A stretch of DNA of 64,000 nt from Acinetobacter gerneri DSM 14967 = CIP 107464 = MTCC 9824 (GCF_000368565.1 NZ_KB849542.1:1-64000), one strand, 5' to 3'. Positions 27,210 through 37,098 are shown, counted from the first letter of the stretch. Notes: generated by a model from the sequence alone, not told the origin. Numbers and translations: made by a program.

Positions 27210-28217
27210 TTAGTTAAAATTATGAATGCTTTTTAATATATTTTCATAAAGCTTTAACGCTTCAACATTGCTAATACTTGCTGTTTTTGTTTTTAGATCA
27301 TTACCATTTGTTAAGCTCAAATAAAAAACTGGTGCTAAGTTATTATTTTCAATTCCAGGATACTCCCATACCACATCTACTCCATTTCTGCCTTTCATCG
27401 GTGCTTCAGTGATCCACTCTTCACCTGCAAAGCCATTTATGATGCGTTTACCTTTCCTGATTGTTTTGACTTTAGTTAAAAATCCTGCAAGTAATCCATC
27501 TTCTTTTAGGTTTTTTGTTGTTCTCGCGATCAAGCCGCCATCAAACTCTCTGATTGTTTCCGTCTGAATCTCGATATCAACAGTTAAAAACTGAGTAAAA
27601 TTTAAAATTAAAGTTTGGTCAGCATATCGATATCTTTCACCATTATCTTTGATAAAGCCATTGTTTATACAAAAACCTTTTGAGGTAGGAATGCTGTCAT
27701 TATTTCTATATTTTAGTTTTTGTACCAAATTTTCGATAGACTCTTTACTCTTTGCTTCATATTCTCGCGAATATGATCCTTCTATCTTAAACAAGCTACC
27801 GTTATCGAGCACAAATGCAAAAACTTCTATTGTTGGCGACTTTGGACTTAACTTTGCCCAAATGATTTTCGTCAGTGCCCGGTCATGGTAAACTTCCGCG
27901 GTTTGATCAACCAAAATTGATCCATAACTAGTATATTCCTTAATAATTTTTGCGATTTCTTTCTCCAAATCATTTTTGGTTGCACCTAGTTTTTTTGTTT
28001 CTATCTTAAATGAATCATATTCGTCTCGTTGTAGAAAAAATTGGGCATCTTTGGATGCTTCAAAAATATAACGCCCTAAACACCATGTTTTTGTATCTTG
28101 TAAATTAATCATATTCATATTCCCCCAAAATTGGTTACGCTGCGATGTTCCTGCATAACTGCAGCTTGTATTAAAAATTGTTGTTGTTAAAACTAAAACA
28201 CTAGCTAACTTTCTCAT
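27210..28217 (-). CDS. Tli4-type T6SS immunity lipoprotein, copy 2
   Basis: Paralogue of the next gene, 335 residues. It has the same leader (RKLASVLVL, then IFNTSCSY), the same TKTWCLGRY motif, GFCINNGFIKD and GFAGEEWITEAPMKGRNG. The mature sequences are clearly diverged in the middle, so each may recognise a different lipase, or one may be left over from an exchanged effector. It lies 45 bp after vgrG in the same orientation. GGGTG precedes the ATG, as in copy 1. Confidence 0.85.
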   Translation of the reverse strand: MRKLASVLVLTTTIFNTSCSYAGTSQRNQFWGNMNMINLQDTKTWCLGRYIFEASKDAQFFLQRDEYDSFKIETKKLGATKNDLEKEIAKIIKEYTSYGSILVDQTAEVYHDRALTKIIWAKLSPKSPTIEVFAFVLDNGSLFKIEGSYSREYEAKSKESIENLVQKLKYRNNDSIPTSKGFCINNGFIKDNGERYRYADQTLILNFTQFLTVDIEIQTETIREFDGGLIARTTKNLKEDGLLAGFLTKVKTIRKGKRIINGFAGEEWITEAPMKGRNGVDVVWEYPGIENNNLAPVFYLSLTNGNDLKTKTASISNVEALKLYENILKSIHNFN

Positions 28218-28262
28218 TTATTTTCACCCTAATTTAAAAATTCAACAGCTATGTATTCATAT

Positions 28263-31010
28263 TTATTCTTCAGCTGGACCGAGAACTGTTAGTTTGGCCT
28301 TATTCATCGAAAGTGAATTTACATCTTCAGTATGTCCATCAGTATCGGTAACACCTTCTATTACTTTCCCATCTTCTGTTTCTATTTTATATTTCATATT
28401 GGGCATGGCCTGACCTAAACGATCTTTGAGCACAAACCGTTCGTTGTATTCCATATCCATACTCGGTAGATCCCCTAATTCAGCAGCCATACTTCCCCCA
28501 CTTATAACTTGTGTTTGTGCCCCTTTTAGTTTTAATAAGCCAGGACAAACCACTTCGATATTGCCATCTTGAATTTTGATATACCCACCACCACAAGTAA
28601 TTAAAATTCCTTTGCCACTTTCAATTTTAAGTAAGTCATTTAAGTTATAAATATGAAATTTTTCTTGCGCAGCAATTTTCATATTGCCTGATTGTGCCTC
28701 TATGTTGAGATCACCACCGCCAGCCTTGATATTCATTCCAGCCTGTTTGGAAAATAAACTGATTTTATTTAATGCATTGGCTAAAAAGTTTCGTCCAGAA
28801 AACAATTGCACACTGCGAGGTGTAGTGATATCCACATGGTTTTGTGCTTGTAATACAATGCCTTGTTGGCTATTTGCAACGATGGAATCTTTTGCATTAA
28901 GTAAAACATAAGGATTTGAATCTGATCCGTCCCATGCTTCAAGATCGGTCACAATTTTTTCTTGTAAATCAAGTTCAGGCTCTGTGGTTACATGCCCTTT
29001 GACCAATTTAAGCAATGCTTCATTATTTTTCTTATGTACTTCTAATAACTGCTGCAATTCACTTCGATCAAGTTGATTACCTGCTGCATTAATCGCACTT
29101 TGTGTAGTTAACAAGATCCCTTTTGCAGCACGAATTGCGCCATACTCATCAGATCGTAGCTCAAAGCCCTCACCCCGTCCTTCGCTTTCAGCGCCAGTTT
29201 TCGGATGGCTTAAATTCCCCAAATTTAATTGAGTTGCACCAAAACTACTTTGCAGCTGCGTACTAATCTGTCCCTCTGTATCATCGAATCTGAGCTGTCC
29301 ATAACCATCACCAGCAAACTCATTACTACGGATACCACTTAAACTTTTGCTATCAGGTAAAATACTTTTTTTATCAAACTTAACAGGTTTATGTTCACTT
29401 TCATGTAATCGTCCTAGTATAAATGGACGGTCAATATCTCCATGTACAAAATCTACAAAAACCTCCTCTCCAACTCTTGGTAAAAATGATATTCCCCCAC
29501 CATCCGAATACGCCCAAGGTGTCATTGTTTCAAGCCATGCAGAGTCAGCATTATTCTGATTTGAACCCGCTCCAGAATCATGCGTATTGTCTTCTTTTCG
29601 GCTAAATAAAAATTGAACTTTTACCCGACCTTCCTGATCGGTATGTACCACTTCCCCTTCAGGCCCCACAACTTTTGCACGCATTATTCTAGCCAATGGT
29701 TTTTCACCCATTGGGTCGTATTTAGGAACAATTTTTATATCACGTCGTACCAGTGTTAATTGGCATGCCTGTCTTTCTTCGATACGGTCTTTATCGCTAT
29801 TCCAATGATTTAACGAAAATAAGCGTTCAAGCTGATCTGATATATCTTTTGGAAAATTATTTTGGTTATAGGAATATTTACTCAGTATCAAAAACTCTTT
29901 TGCATTTTTATGCTGTTGATCAATTTCTGGATGCTCATTTAACTCAAAATAATACCCAACTTGGGCATCTCTAACACTGCCATATGCAATAAAACACTTC
30001 GCATTTAGGTCTTCATAGTCGATGAGCTGTTGATTAAGTCGATCCACTTGACGATTGCTCGACGACGTAACATGATCTTTTTGCTCAAAATCTCCAATCC
30101 AAGCAGGGCTAATCAACATAGATTGTTCTAGATTTAACTGTTCGTTGGTATATTGAGCACTATTTTTATGTTTACTATATATCTTTCCAGCACCCTCTTG
30201 GTGTGAGTATGCTTGAGAATGCCATCTTTGAATATGACTCGCTGTCGCTCCTAATTTTCGATTTGAAATCAATGAAGTAATAGTATCAAAACGTTCTGTT
30301 GCATCTGATCGATGGTAACGAATGTTCTTTCTTTTTAAACATTGAAAATGACGATTATCATCAATAAGTCTAAAGAACTGAGGCTCAATATTATTCTGAC
30401 TTGTTGTAAGCAAATATTCATGTTCATCAATTAAAAAATTTACACCTTCCTCTCTCAATAATCGACTCAAAAAATTAAAATCACTTTCACAAAACTGCAT
30501 AATAAAAGGGCGCGTATCATATCGTTCCAGCTCTACATTTTTTAAGCTCAGTTTCAAACTACTGGCAAATACTTTCGACTTATTGCTCCATTCATTAAAT
30601 AAAATTTCCACTATTTGTAGAACAGTTTTATTCATAAAAACACGTGAATTTATACGTTTTTTTAGTAAATATGTTGCATCTGAAATTTCTAGTCTATAAA
30701 CCGTAAGACCACCATCACTTTGCCCAATACTTGCACCGATGACCAAGCCTGATACGCGGTTATATTGTCCTTTGTCTGTAATCTGATCTACCGCTACATT
30801 ACAACCAATAAATGATTTTAACTCTATGAATGGATCCGTACTCATACAAATCAATTCAGCCGAAAGACCTTGATTAATTTCATGAAAAACTTCAATCCGT
30901 TGTATATCAACTTTATTATTGAGCTCATGATCTGACAGATGTAATAAAAGAGCCCTATTTGTAGAATTAAACCCTAAATTTTGTAATAAAGTAGAAATTG
31001 TATTAAACAT
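28263..31010 (-). CDS. vgrG: type VI secretion spike protein VgrG (lipase-associated)
   Basis: Trimeric needle tip of the T6SS, about 915 residues. The gp27-like N-terminal part (about 1-400) has the typical AFTLH-like opening and SDATERFDTITSL. The gp5-like OB-fold is marked by ARIMRAKVVGPEGEVVHTD, WLETMTPWAYSDGGG, PRVGEEVFVDF and GDIDRPFILGRLH. A DUF2345-type beta region and a short C-terminal domain (residues about 860-915, GVTDTDGHTEDV) follow. The frame opens at TTG 31040; the ATG at 31010 is preferred (AGAAGA upstream). It heads the lipase cassette. No core T6SS genes are in the window, so this is an orphan vgrG. Confidence 0.93.
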   Translation of the reverse strand: MFNTISTLLQNLGFNSTNRALLLHLSDHELNNKVDIQRIEVFHEINQGLSAELICMSTDPFIELKSFIGCNVAVDQITDKGQYNRVSGLVIGASIGQSDGGLTVYRLEISDATYLLKKRINSRVFMNKTVLQIVEILFNEWSNKSKVFASSLKLSLKNVELERYDTRPFIMQFCESDFNFLSRLLREEGVNFLIDEHEYLLTTSQNNIEPQFFRLIDDNRHFQCLKRKNIRYHRSDATERFDTITSLISNRKLGATASHIQRWHSQAYSHQEGAGKIYSKHKNSAQYTNEQLNLEQSMLISPAWIGDFEQKDHVTSSSNRQVDRLNQQLIDYEDLNAKCFIAYGSVRDAQVGYYFELNEHPEIDQQHKNAKEFLILSKYSYNQNNFPKDISDQLERLFSLNHWNSDKDRIEERQACQLTLVRRDIKIVPKYDPMGEKPLARIMRAKVVGPEGEVVHTDQEGRVKVQFLFSRKEDNTHDSGAGSNQNNADSAWLETMTPWAYSDGGGISFLPRVGEEVFVDFVHGDIDRPFILGRLHESEHKPVKFDKKSILPDSKSLSGIRSNEFAGDGYGQLRFDDTEGQISTQLQSSFGATQLNLGNLSHPKTGAESEGRGEGFELRSDEYGAIRAAKGILLTTQSAINAAGNQLDRSELQQLLEVHKKNNEALLKLVKGHVTTEPELDLQEKIVTDLEAWDGSDSNPYVLLNAKDSIVANSQQGIVLQAQNHVDITTPRSVQLFSGRNFLANALNKISLFSKQAGMNIKAGGGDLNIEAQSGNMKIAAQEKFHIYNLNDLLKIESGKGILITCGGGYIKIQDGNIEVVCPGLLKLKGAQTQVISGGSMAAELGDLPSMDMEYNERFVLKDRLGQAMPNMKYKIETEDGKVIEGVTDTDGHTEDVNSLSMNKAKLTVLGPAEE

Positions 31011-31035
31011 TATATTTTCTTCTGAATAAAAAATA

Positions 31036-31054
31036 ATCAATACTTATCATTATC
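31036..31054 (-). promoter_or_regulatory. Fur-box-like sequence upstream of vgrG
   Basis: Minus-strand GATAATGATAAGTATTGAT matches the first two hexamers of the Fur consensus at 11 of 12 positions and the third only partly. Fur control of T6SS loci is known in some enterobacteria. In such AT-rich DNA chance matches are common, so this is tentative. Confidence 0.3.
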
Positions 31055-31278
31055 AGTGCTTTTGTTATAAAGCAAATCAGTCAACTTTATATAATGTGCA
31101 ATACATCAAATATTTATAATTTTTATTGAATAATATCTTTTTATTTTGATTGTATTTTTTGTAATCAAAATATTAACAAAAAAATAATGATTATTATCTT
31201 TTTAATTATTTCACATAACTATTCTTTTAATATTACCCATTTTATAAATAAAATATTTTCAATTATATTAAAGGCACA

Positions 31279-31309
31279 AAAAAGCACCTGTATACTACAG
31301 ATGCTTTTT
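31279..31309 (-). terminator. terminator after ftsY
   Basis: AAAAAGCA(C/T)CTGTA arms of 14 bp with one G-U on the minus strand, a 3-base loop and a T run on the minus strand, 15 bp beyond the ftsY stop. Confidence 0.85.
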
Positions 31310-31324
31310 ATTCATTAAGCGAAT

Positions 31325-32434
31325 TTATTTATCAGTTTCAAACAATGCCGCAACAAAAGATTTGGCTGAGAATGGACGTAAATCATCAATTTTTTCACCC
31401 ACACCAATAAAACGAATAGGCACATGAGTTCGGCTAGCGATATTAAATAATACACCGCCTTTAGCTGTGCCATCTAACTTGGTAATGGTAATCCCTGTCA
31501 AACCTACAGCTTCATCAAACATTTCAACTTGATTGATTGCATTTTGCCCTGTACCCGCATCCACGACCAACATGATTTCATGTGGTGCAGTCGCATCAAT
31601 TTTTTGCATCACGCGTTTAACTTTCTTGAGCTCTTCCATCAAGTTGCTCTTGTTATGCAAACGTCCTGCTGTATCAGCAATCAATACGTCAATGCCTTTT
31701 GCACGCGCACTTTCAAATGCATCAAAAATCACAGAAGCGCTGTCCGCACCATGACCTTGAGATACAACCGCAATGTTGTTACGCTCGCCCCAAATTTGCA
31801 ATTGTTCTGTTGCAGCTGCACGAAAGGTATCGCCTGCCGCCAACATTACTTTTTGACCTTCGCCTTGCAAACGTTTTGCAAGCTTACCAATCGTTGTGGT
31901 TTTACCCACACCATTAACACCAACAACCAAAATTACATACGGATTTTTATTTGGGTCAATGTGTAATGGTTTAACACGAGGTGCAAGTAAAGCAACCAAC
32001 TCTTCCTGCAAAGCTTTATAAAGTGCGTGAGAATAGATCAAATCACCACGTGCTGTACGCTCTGTTAAATTGGCAATAATTGTTTTAGTCGCTTCAACAC
32101 CGATGTCTGCGACCAAAAGTTGTTCCTCAACTTCTTCAAGCAATTCATCATCGATTTCCTTACCACCAATCAAGATGTTGACCATGCCATCGGCAAAACT
32201 TTTACGTGTTTTGGTCAAACCTTCTTTCATACGGCTGAAAAAACCACCTTTTTTCTCAGTCGTTTCAGCTGCATCTGCTTGTTCAGGCTCTACAGCTGTT
32301 TTTTCTTCAGCAACAATTTGTTCTTGCTTATTTTCTTGGGCAATAGGCACATCAACGGCTGGTAAACTCGGTAATGTAACATCGTCATCCCCGATATCCG
32401 CATCAATCAAAAATTTATTTTGCTGTTGTTGCAT
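31325..32434 (-). CDS. ftsY: signal recognition particle receptor FtsY
   Basis: SRP receptor GTPase that brings ribosomes translating membrane proteins to the translocon. 369 residues: an acidic Gln/Glu-rich N-terminal A region (1-60), a four-helix N domain, then the G domain. GTPase motifs are VGVNGVGKTTTIGKLA (P-loop), the DTFRAAATEQL insertion box, DTAGR and TKLDGTAKGG. AAGGAATCGGC precedes the ATG. It is divergent from the M16 protease pair across a 241-bp shared promoter region. Confidence 0.97.
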   Translation of the reverse strand: MQQQQNKFLIDADIGDDDVTLPSLPAVDVPIAQENKQEQIVAEEKTAVEPEQADAAETTEKKGGFFSRMKEGLTKTRKSFADGMVNILIGGKEIDDELLEEVEEQLLVADIGVEATKTIIANLTERTARGDLIYSHALYKALQEELVALLAPRVKPLHIDPNKNPYVILVVGVNGVGKTTTIGKLAKRLQGEGQKVMLAAGDTFRAAATEQLQIWGERNNIAVVSQGHGADSASVIFDAFESARAKGIDVLIADTAGRLHNKSNLMEELKKVKRVMQKIDATAPHEIMLVVDAGTGQNAINQVEMFDEAVGLTGITITKLDGTAKGGVLFNIASRTHVPIRFIGVGEKIDDLRPFSAKSFVAALFETDK

Positions 32435-32675
32435 GCCGATTCCTTGAAAAGCATCACGTTAAAAAAGAAAGAGTTTAACATAAAAAGCTCAAATTGCTGA
32501 GATATCCGCATGTCGAATCTTACTCAATAGCGCCTGACAATATCAAATCAAATACTTTGCACAACAAAAGCACAAAGTCTATGAGATACAAACTAAAATG
32601 CAACATTCTGCGCTTGATTTAACTCATTCATTTTTGAACAATAAACTCTAAAATACCCAATCTTCTGAGTAGCTA

Positions 32676-34088
32676 GTGCTTTTTTCAAATTTTCCAGTTT
32701 TATTTTTTGCTAAAATTCGGCTTTGCAAAATCAAGCAATTTTTGCTGTATAGCAGTGTACTCAGTTTAAATGCCATTTTTACACCATCACATTCAGAAAC
32801 TGATTCCCAGCTTTCCCGAAGCACTGTAGAGACGACGCTTAAAAATGGTTTAAAAGTCATTATTCGTGAGGATCATCGTTCACCGATTGTAATGACACAA
32901 ATTTGGTATGGCGTGGGTAGTGGCGATGAGTCTGGCAATATATTGGGTGTATCGCACGCCTTAGAACATATGATGTTTAAAGGTACGCAAAAAGTACCCG
33001 AGGATGAGTTTACCCGTTTAAGCCGCCTTTATGGTGGTAGTGTTAACGCAGCAACCAGTACCAATTATACTTATTATTATCAACTCTATCCGAGCAAATA
33101 CTTTCCGCTTGCTTTGGAGCTTGAAGCAGACCGTATGAATAATCTGGTGTTAAAACCCTCAGATTTTCAAACAGAAATCAAAGTCGTAATGGAAGAGCGA
33201 CGACAACGCACCGATGACAATCCGCGCAATTTGGCTTTTGAGCGTTTTAAATGGATCGCTTATCCAACCAGCCACTATCGCCAACCCGTCATTGGCTATA
33301 TGAAAAATTTAAAAAATATCAAATTGGATGATTTAAAAACGTGGTATTCAACATGGTATACCCCGAACAATGCAACATTGGTAATCGTTGGTGATGTCAA
33401 TGCAGAATCAGCATTACAACAAGTCGAAAAATATTTTGCACCGATTGCAAAACGTCAGACACCAGAACGCAACGATGTGCTCGAATATGATCGTCTAGGT
33501 TATCGACACATGGAGGTTTCACTGCCTGTTCAGGTGCCAAATCTCTATATGGCTTGGAATGTTCGTTCACTTAAAACAGCCAAAAATCCACAGGATGCTT
33601 ATGCATTAACCATTATCCAAGCGCTTTTAGATGGCGGTATATCTTCAAGATTGCAAGATCGTCTAGTTCGCGGTCGCAAATTACTCACTGCCATTAATGT
33701 CAACTATGATCCATACAATCGTGGTGACAGTTTATTTACGATTACCGCAATTCCCGCAGAAGGTGTAAGTCTGGAAAATGCGCAGAAAGCGATAGAAAAA
33801 GAGATTGATAAGTTCAAAACGGAACTGGTTGATCAAAATGAACTTGAACGAATCAAAGCCAATTTTGTTGCCAATATGATTTTTAGCCAAGACGATCTCG
33901 TTGGTCAGGCGAAAATGATGGGCATGCTAGAGGTCAATGGATTGAGTTATCGTTTAATGGATGATTTACCAAAACATTATGAAGAAGTCACACCACAAGA
34001 TTTACTCAAGATTGCCAATGCTTACTTCGTCAAAGACAATCTGAGTACGCTCTATCTTTCACCTGAAAATGATTCAGCCGATCAATAA
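32676..34088 (+). CDS. M16 zinc protease, active subunit
   Basis: Exported pitrilysin-family protease of about 470 residues. A hydrophobic leader (FLLYSSVLSLNAIF) precedes the M16 domain. The zinc site HALEHMMFKGT is at about residues 100-110, with a downstream Glu in the EERRQRTDDNPR helix. The frame has no ATG before the domain; the GTG at 32676 is the first candidate, with only a weak upstream GAG, and a TTG start inside the leader is also possible. It overlaps no gene but ends 10 bp before its partner. Such pairs act together in the periplasm, this one carrying the catalytic HxxEH. Confidence 0.88.
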   Translation: MLFSNFPVLFFAKIRLCKIKQFLLYSSVLSLNAIFTPSHSETDSQLSRSTVETTLKNGLKVIIREDHRSPIVMTQIWYGVGSGDESGNILGVSHALEHMMFKGTQKVPEDEFTRLSRLYGGSVNAATSTNYTYYYQLYPSKYFPLALELEADRMNNLVLKPSDFQTEIKVVMEERRQRTDDNPRNLAFERFKWIAYPTSHYRQPVIGYMKNLKNIKLDDLKTWYSTWYTPNNATLVIVGDVNAESALQQVEKYFAPIAKRQTPERNDVLEYDRLGYRHMEVSLPVQVPNLYMAWNVRSLKTAKNPQDAYALTIIQALLDGGISSRLQDRLVRGRKLLTAINVNYDPYNRGDSLFTITAIPAEGVSLENAQKAIEKEIDKFKTELVDQNELERIKANFVANMIFSQDDLVGQAKMMGMLEVNGLSYRLMDDLPKHYEEVTPQDLLKIANAYFVKDNLSTLYLSPENDSADQ

Positions 34089-34098
34089 GGGGCATTAT

Positions 34099-35652
34099 AT
34101 GAAACATCTACCCATCTTTGCCCTATTGTTAAGTTTAAGCACTACGATCTATGCTGATAATGTCGTCGAAGCGGATACACGTGATGCTGAACATGCCGTG
34201 GATCAGCCCTTAGAAATAGATAACGATCCAAATCAAATTTCTGCGATTGCCAAACTACAAAGTTTAAAAAACTTATCGCACAAATCTACTTTTCAGGCCC
34301 CCTTTGTACAAGATCTTACAAACCAATTTAAAGTCCGGACTTTGTTTGTAGAAAACCAAGATTTACCTATGGTTGATATACAACTCACTTTTAATGCGGG
34401 TTCTGCTCGAGACCAAGAGATCTCAAAACAATTGCCTGGTCTAGCCAATATGACTGCAAAACTTCTCGCTGAGGGCACTGAAAAATACACAGCAACACAA
34501 ATTGCAACAATATTTCAAAGACTTGGAGCAAAATTTAGCGTCAATGCTTACCGAGATATGTTCGTGGTCAAACTGCGTGTCATGTCAGATCCAGACAAAT
34601 TAGAGCCTGCTTTGGCTTTGATGTTAGATGTGATCAAAAATTCCACGCTGAATAGTTCAGGCTTAAATATGGTCTGGAACAATACCAAAGTTGGACAAAA
34701 ACAAGTTCAAGAAAATCCAACAAGTCTGATGAGTTTCCAATTTTATCGCACGATATATGCAAATCATCCATATGCTGAACCAATTTCAGGGACGCAAGCA
34801 AGCATTCGAAAAATTACCGTTGAAAATTTACAACAATTCAAACAACGTTTTTTAGTCGCTCAAAATATGAATATCGCCATTACTGGAAAATTATCTGCCA
34901 AACAAGCACTGGATATTTCAGAACGTATTGCGGGCAATCTACCACAAGGCAGCAAAGCCTTACCGATCAAAGAACCGAACGCTAAAACAGGTTTTGATAT
35001 CGAACATATTACTTTTGATTCAAGCCAAGCTTCCGTCATGATGGGACAGTTAAGCATTACCAAAAATGATCCCGATAAAGTTGCCTTAGACCTAGCAAAT
35101 CAAATGTTTGGCGGCGCAAATTTCAATTCAAAATTGATGCAAGAGCTGCGTGTGAAACGTGGTTTGACCTATGGTGCCTATAGTAATTTAACAGCACTAC
35201 AAGCTTCGGGTATTTTTAGTTTGAGTTATTCAACTCAACAAAACCAGTTGATGGATAGCATACAGATTGCCTATCAAACCCTGCTCAATTTTGTGCAAAA
35301 GCCGATCGACAAAAAACAATTAGAAGAAACCAAAGAAGGTATGCTTCGAGCCTTCCCGATGAATTACAGCAGTAATGCCAATACCAACTCACAAATATCG
35401 TCGATTGGCTTCTATGGCTTAAATGCCGATTATTTACTGCAATATCAAAAGCAGCTTCAAGCACTTACACCTGAACAGGTTCAAAATGCGATACGTCGTC
35501 ATATACGACCAGATCAAATGAGTTTTGTTATTGTAAGCAAAGATCTTGATCAGGAAGAATTATTGCAATTGTTAAATAATACTTACCATGAATTTTCAAA
35601 AGAAAATAATTGGAAGGAAAATGTCAAAACCAAAGTAAAAGCCAAACACTAA
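34099..35652 (+). CDS. M16 protease-like, non-catalytic partner subunit
   Basis: Second member of an M16 pair, about 517 residues. The signal peptide is MKHLPIFALLLSLSTTIYA. Its M16 domain lacks the HxxEH zinc motif: where it should stand the sequence reads PGLANMTAKLLAEGTEKY. The C-terminal half keeps MFGGANFNSKLMQELRVKRGLTYGAYS, the family's substrate-binding RG-Y motif. It is therefore expected to help hold substrate for the upstream protease. The ATG at 34099 has AAGGGG at the right distance; upstream in-frame codons overlap the previous gene and are not needed. Confidence 0.88.
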   Translation: MKHLPIFALLLSLSTTIYADNVVEADTRDAEHAVDQPLEIDNDPNQISAIAKLQSLKNLSHKSTFQAPFVQDLTNQFKVRTLFVENQDLPMVDIQLTFNAGSARDQEISKQLPGLANMTAKLLAEGTEKYTATQIATIFQRLGAKFSVNAYRDMFVVKLRVMSDPDKLEPALALMLDVIKNSTLNSSGLNMVWNNTKVGQKQVQENPTSLMSFQFYRTIYANHPYAEPISGTQASIRKITVENLQQFKQRFLVAQNMNIAITGKLSAKQALDISERIAGNLPQGSKALPIKEPNAKTGFDIEHITFDSSQASVMMGQLSITKNDPDKVALDLANQMFGGANFNSKLMQELRVKRGLTYGAYSNLTALQASGIFSLSYSTQQNQLMDSIQIAYQTLLNFVQKPIDKKQLEETKEGMLRAFPMNYSSNANTNSQISSIGFYGLNADYLLQYQKQLQALTPEQVQNAIRRHIRPDQMSFVIVSKDLDQEELLQLLNNTYHEFSKENNWKENVKTKVKAKH

Positions 35653-35708
35653 TTGGCCTATTGACTATATGGTATTTTGCTTCGACCATAAAACTCCAGC
35701 CAAAGTGC

Positions 35709-36032
35709 TCAATAATTATTGATATTTAAGGCTGGGTATTTTTTCGTATGCTGAGCCTCATAACGCTCAGCTCGAACCAAATGAAAGTACTCTACACGCT
35801 TGATTTGCTCAGATTGTAGCAATTGCTTTGCCATGTGCTGGGTATCTGGATATTGAGCTTGTTGCGAAAGCTTGACGATATTTTGCAATTGTTCAGGTTG
35901 AATAGGTCGCGATAGCTGAAAAAAAGCCAGAAGTACAATACTCAAGATCACTACACTGACCAGGGTATTTAAAAAACTTTCAAATGGGAATTGGGAGTAA
36001 AACTTCAAAATTTTTTGTTTAAAAATAAGCAT
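35709..36032 (-). CDS. small membrane-anchored hypothetical protein
   Basis: About 107 residues, not recognised. One N-terminal transmembrane helix (about residues 22-42, TLVSVVILSIVLLAFF) is followed by a polar helical tail rich in Gln. The ATG at 36032 has GAGG six bases upstream; a TTG at 36038 is the other option. It converges with the M16 pair. A perfect 13-bp inverted repeat lies upstream between it and the next minus-strand gene. Confidence 0.6.
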   Translation of the reverse strand: MLIFKQKILKFYSQFPFESFLNTLVSVVILSIVLLAFFQLSRPIQPEQLQNIVKLSQQAQYPDTQHMAKQLLQSEQIKRVEYFHLVRAERYEAQHTKKYPALNINNY

Positions 36033-36118
36033 GACCAACCTCGAATTGAGGTTAGTGTAACCGTGCTCGACAAAAAAACATAGTATTCAATAAAACACTA
36101 GCAAATCTATTTAGTGAA

Positions 36119-36150
36119 TACTCGCCAATTACACTAATAATTGGCGAGTA
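36119..36150 (-). terminator. perfect inverted repeat, possible terminator
   Basis: TACTCGCCAATTA and TAATTGGCGAGTA form a perfect 13-bp stem with a 6-base loop just after the 36157-36513 gene. No T run follows, so it may stop transcription poorly or protect an mRNA end. Confidence 0.5.
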
Positions 36151-36156
36151 TGACAT

Positions 36157-36513
36157 TTAAATAATGGTACGAATCACCGCAAAATACAGTATAAGTGCAA
36201 TAATTGCTAAGGCTAAAAACACTGCAAAGAGGCTTAGCCCACCCTCAGCATGAGCTGGATGCAAATCATCATCGTCCGCTAAACGTTTTAACTCCCCGTC
36301 ATATACACGATAAAATTTGCGTTTATCCTCAAAAGATAAAGTTTTTGTAAAATCATACACACGTTTACGTTGCGCTAAGCAATAATCCCCAAGATGAATT
36401 TCCTGATGAAAAATTGCATCATCTAACTGTTTTCTGTGAAATTGGGCGAGTCCCACCACCTCATTTTCTTGCGGAGGAACACTGAAATTGAATCCATCAA
36501 TAGTCGTTGTCAT
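36157..36513 (-). CDS. tail-anchored hypothetical protein
   Basis: 118 residues, not recognised. A polar N-terminal domain (FNFSVPPQENEVVGLAQFH; RKRVYDFTKTLSFEDKRKFY) and an acidic DDDDLHPAH linker lead to one C-terminal transmembrane helix (about 93-113, FAVFLALAIIALILYFAV). This is the layout of a tail-anchored inner-membrane protein facing the cytoplasm. AAAAGGAGAACAAA before the ATG is a strong ribosome binding site. Confidence 0.65.
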   Translation of the reverse strand: MTTTIDGFNFSVPPQENEVVGLAQFHRKQLDDAIFHQEIHLGDYCLAQRKRVYDFTKTLSFEDKRKFYRVYDGELKRLADDDDLHPAHAEGGLSLFAVFLALAIIALILYFAVIRTII

Positions 36514-36724
36514 TTTGTTCTCCTTTTGGTATAATTCTCATATACATATTAATAAATAATAATACTGATTAATGTTTAATCGTGTAATCTTAGTAAATCG
36601 GGTTTTCTTCCAATAATGCTTGACAAATAACGTAATTTGTCATATTAGTGTAATAATACTTAGATAGATTAGTATGTAGGTCAAATGACCATATGATCAT
36701 CATAATTAGAATAAGGAGTTTAAT

Positions 36725-36958
36725 ATGATTCATCAAATCTCTCACCAAGAACTAGAACATGTGTATGCAAATGCGGTAAATACAATTCAATCAGAAATGA
36801 ATTTTGTAGATGCGGTAAAAGAGTTAGAAGATGCAGCACGTTTAGGTCATGGTAAAGCGGCAATGTTCTTAGCAGAACTTTATTATCAAGGTTTTCGCGT
36901 AGAACGTGATTCGTTAAAAGCGCAATATTGGCAAAAAATGGCCACATTGCAAGCATAA
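36725..36958 (+). CDS. single Sel1-like repeat protein
   Basis: 77 residues. The C-terminal part, from LEDAARLGHGKAAMFLAELY to YWQKMATL, matches one Sel1/TPR-like repeat (A-x-x-G-x-x-x-A-x-x-x-L-x-x-x-Y). Sel1 proteins usually have many repeats and bind partner proteins; a single repeat is unusual but complete here. There is no signal peptide. AAGGAG precedes the ATG, and a hairpin terminator follows the stop directly, so it is a self-contained small gene. Confidence 0.72.
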   Translation: MIHQISHQELEHVYANAVNTIQSEMNFVDAVKELEDAARLGHGKAAMFLAELYYQGFRVERDSLKAQYWQKMATLQA

Positions 36959-36960
36959 TA

Positions 36961-36985
36961 AGACGTCACTTAGGTGGCGTTTTTT
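36961..36985 (+). terminator. terminator after the Sel1-like gene
   Basis: GACGTCACTT / AGGTGGCGTT pair with two G-U pairs and are followed by a T run. Confidence 0.75.
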
Positions 36986-37098
36986 AAACCCTAAAATTTG
37001 TAAAATTGAAATGATTAAATAATTTCTTACGATTTAATGCAAAGCTTAAACTGTACTTTTATATTGAATGCATACAATAGAATCACCGTAGATAAGAT

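Noticed and set aside
31529-31966. plus-strand open frame of 145 codons opposite ftsY
   Set aside because: Shadow of ftsY; cysteine/histidine-rich composition is an artefact of the complementary strand.
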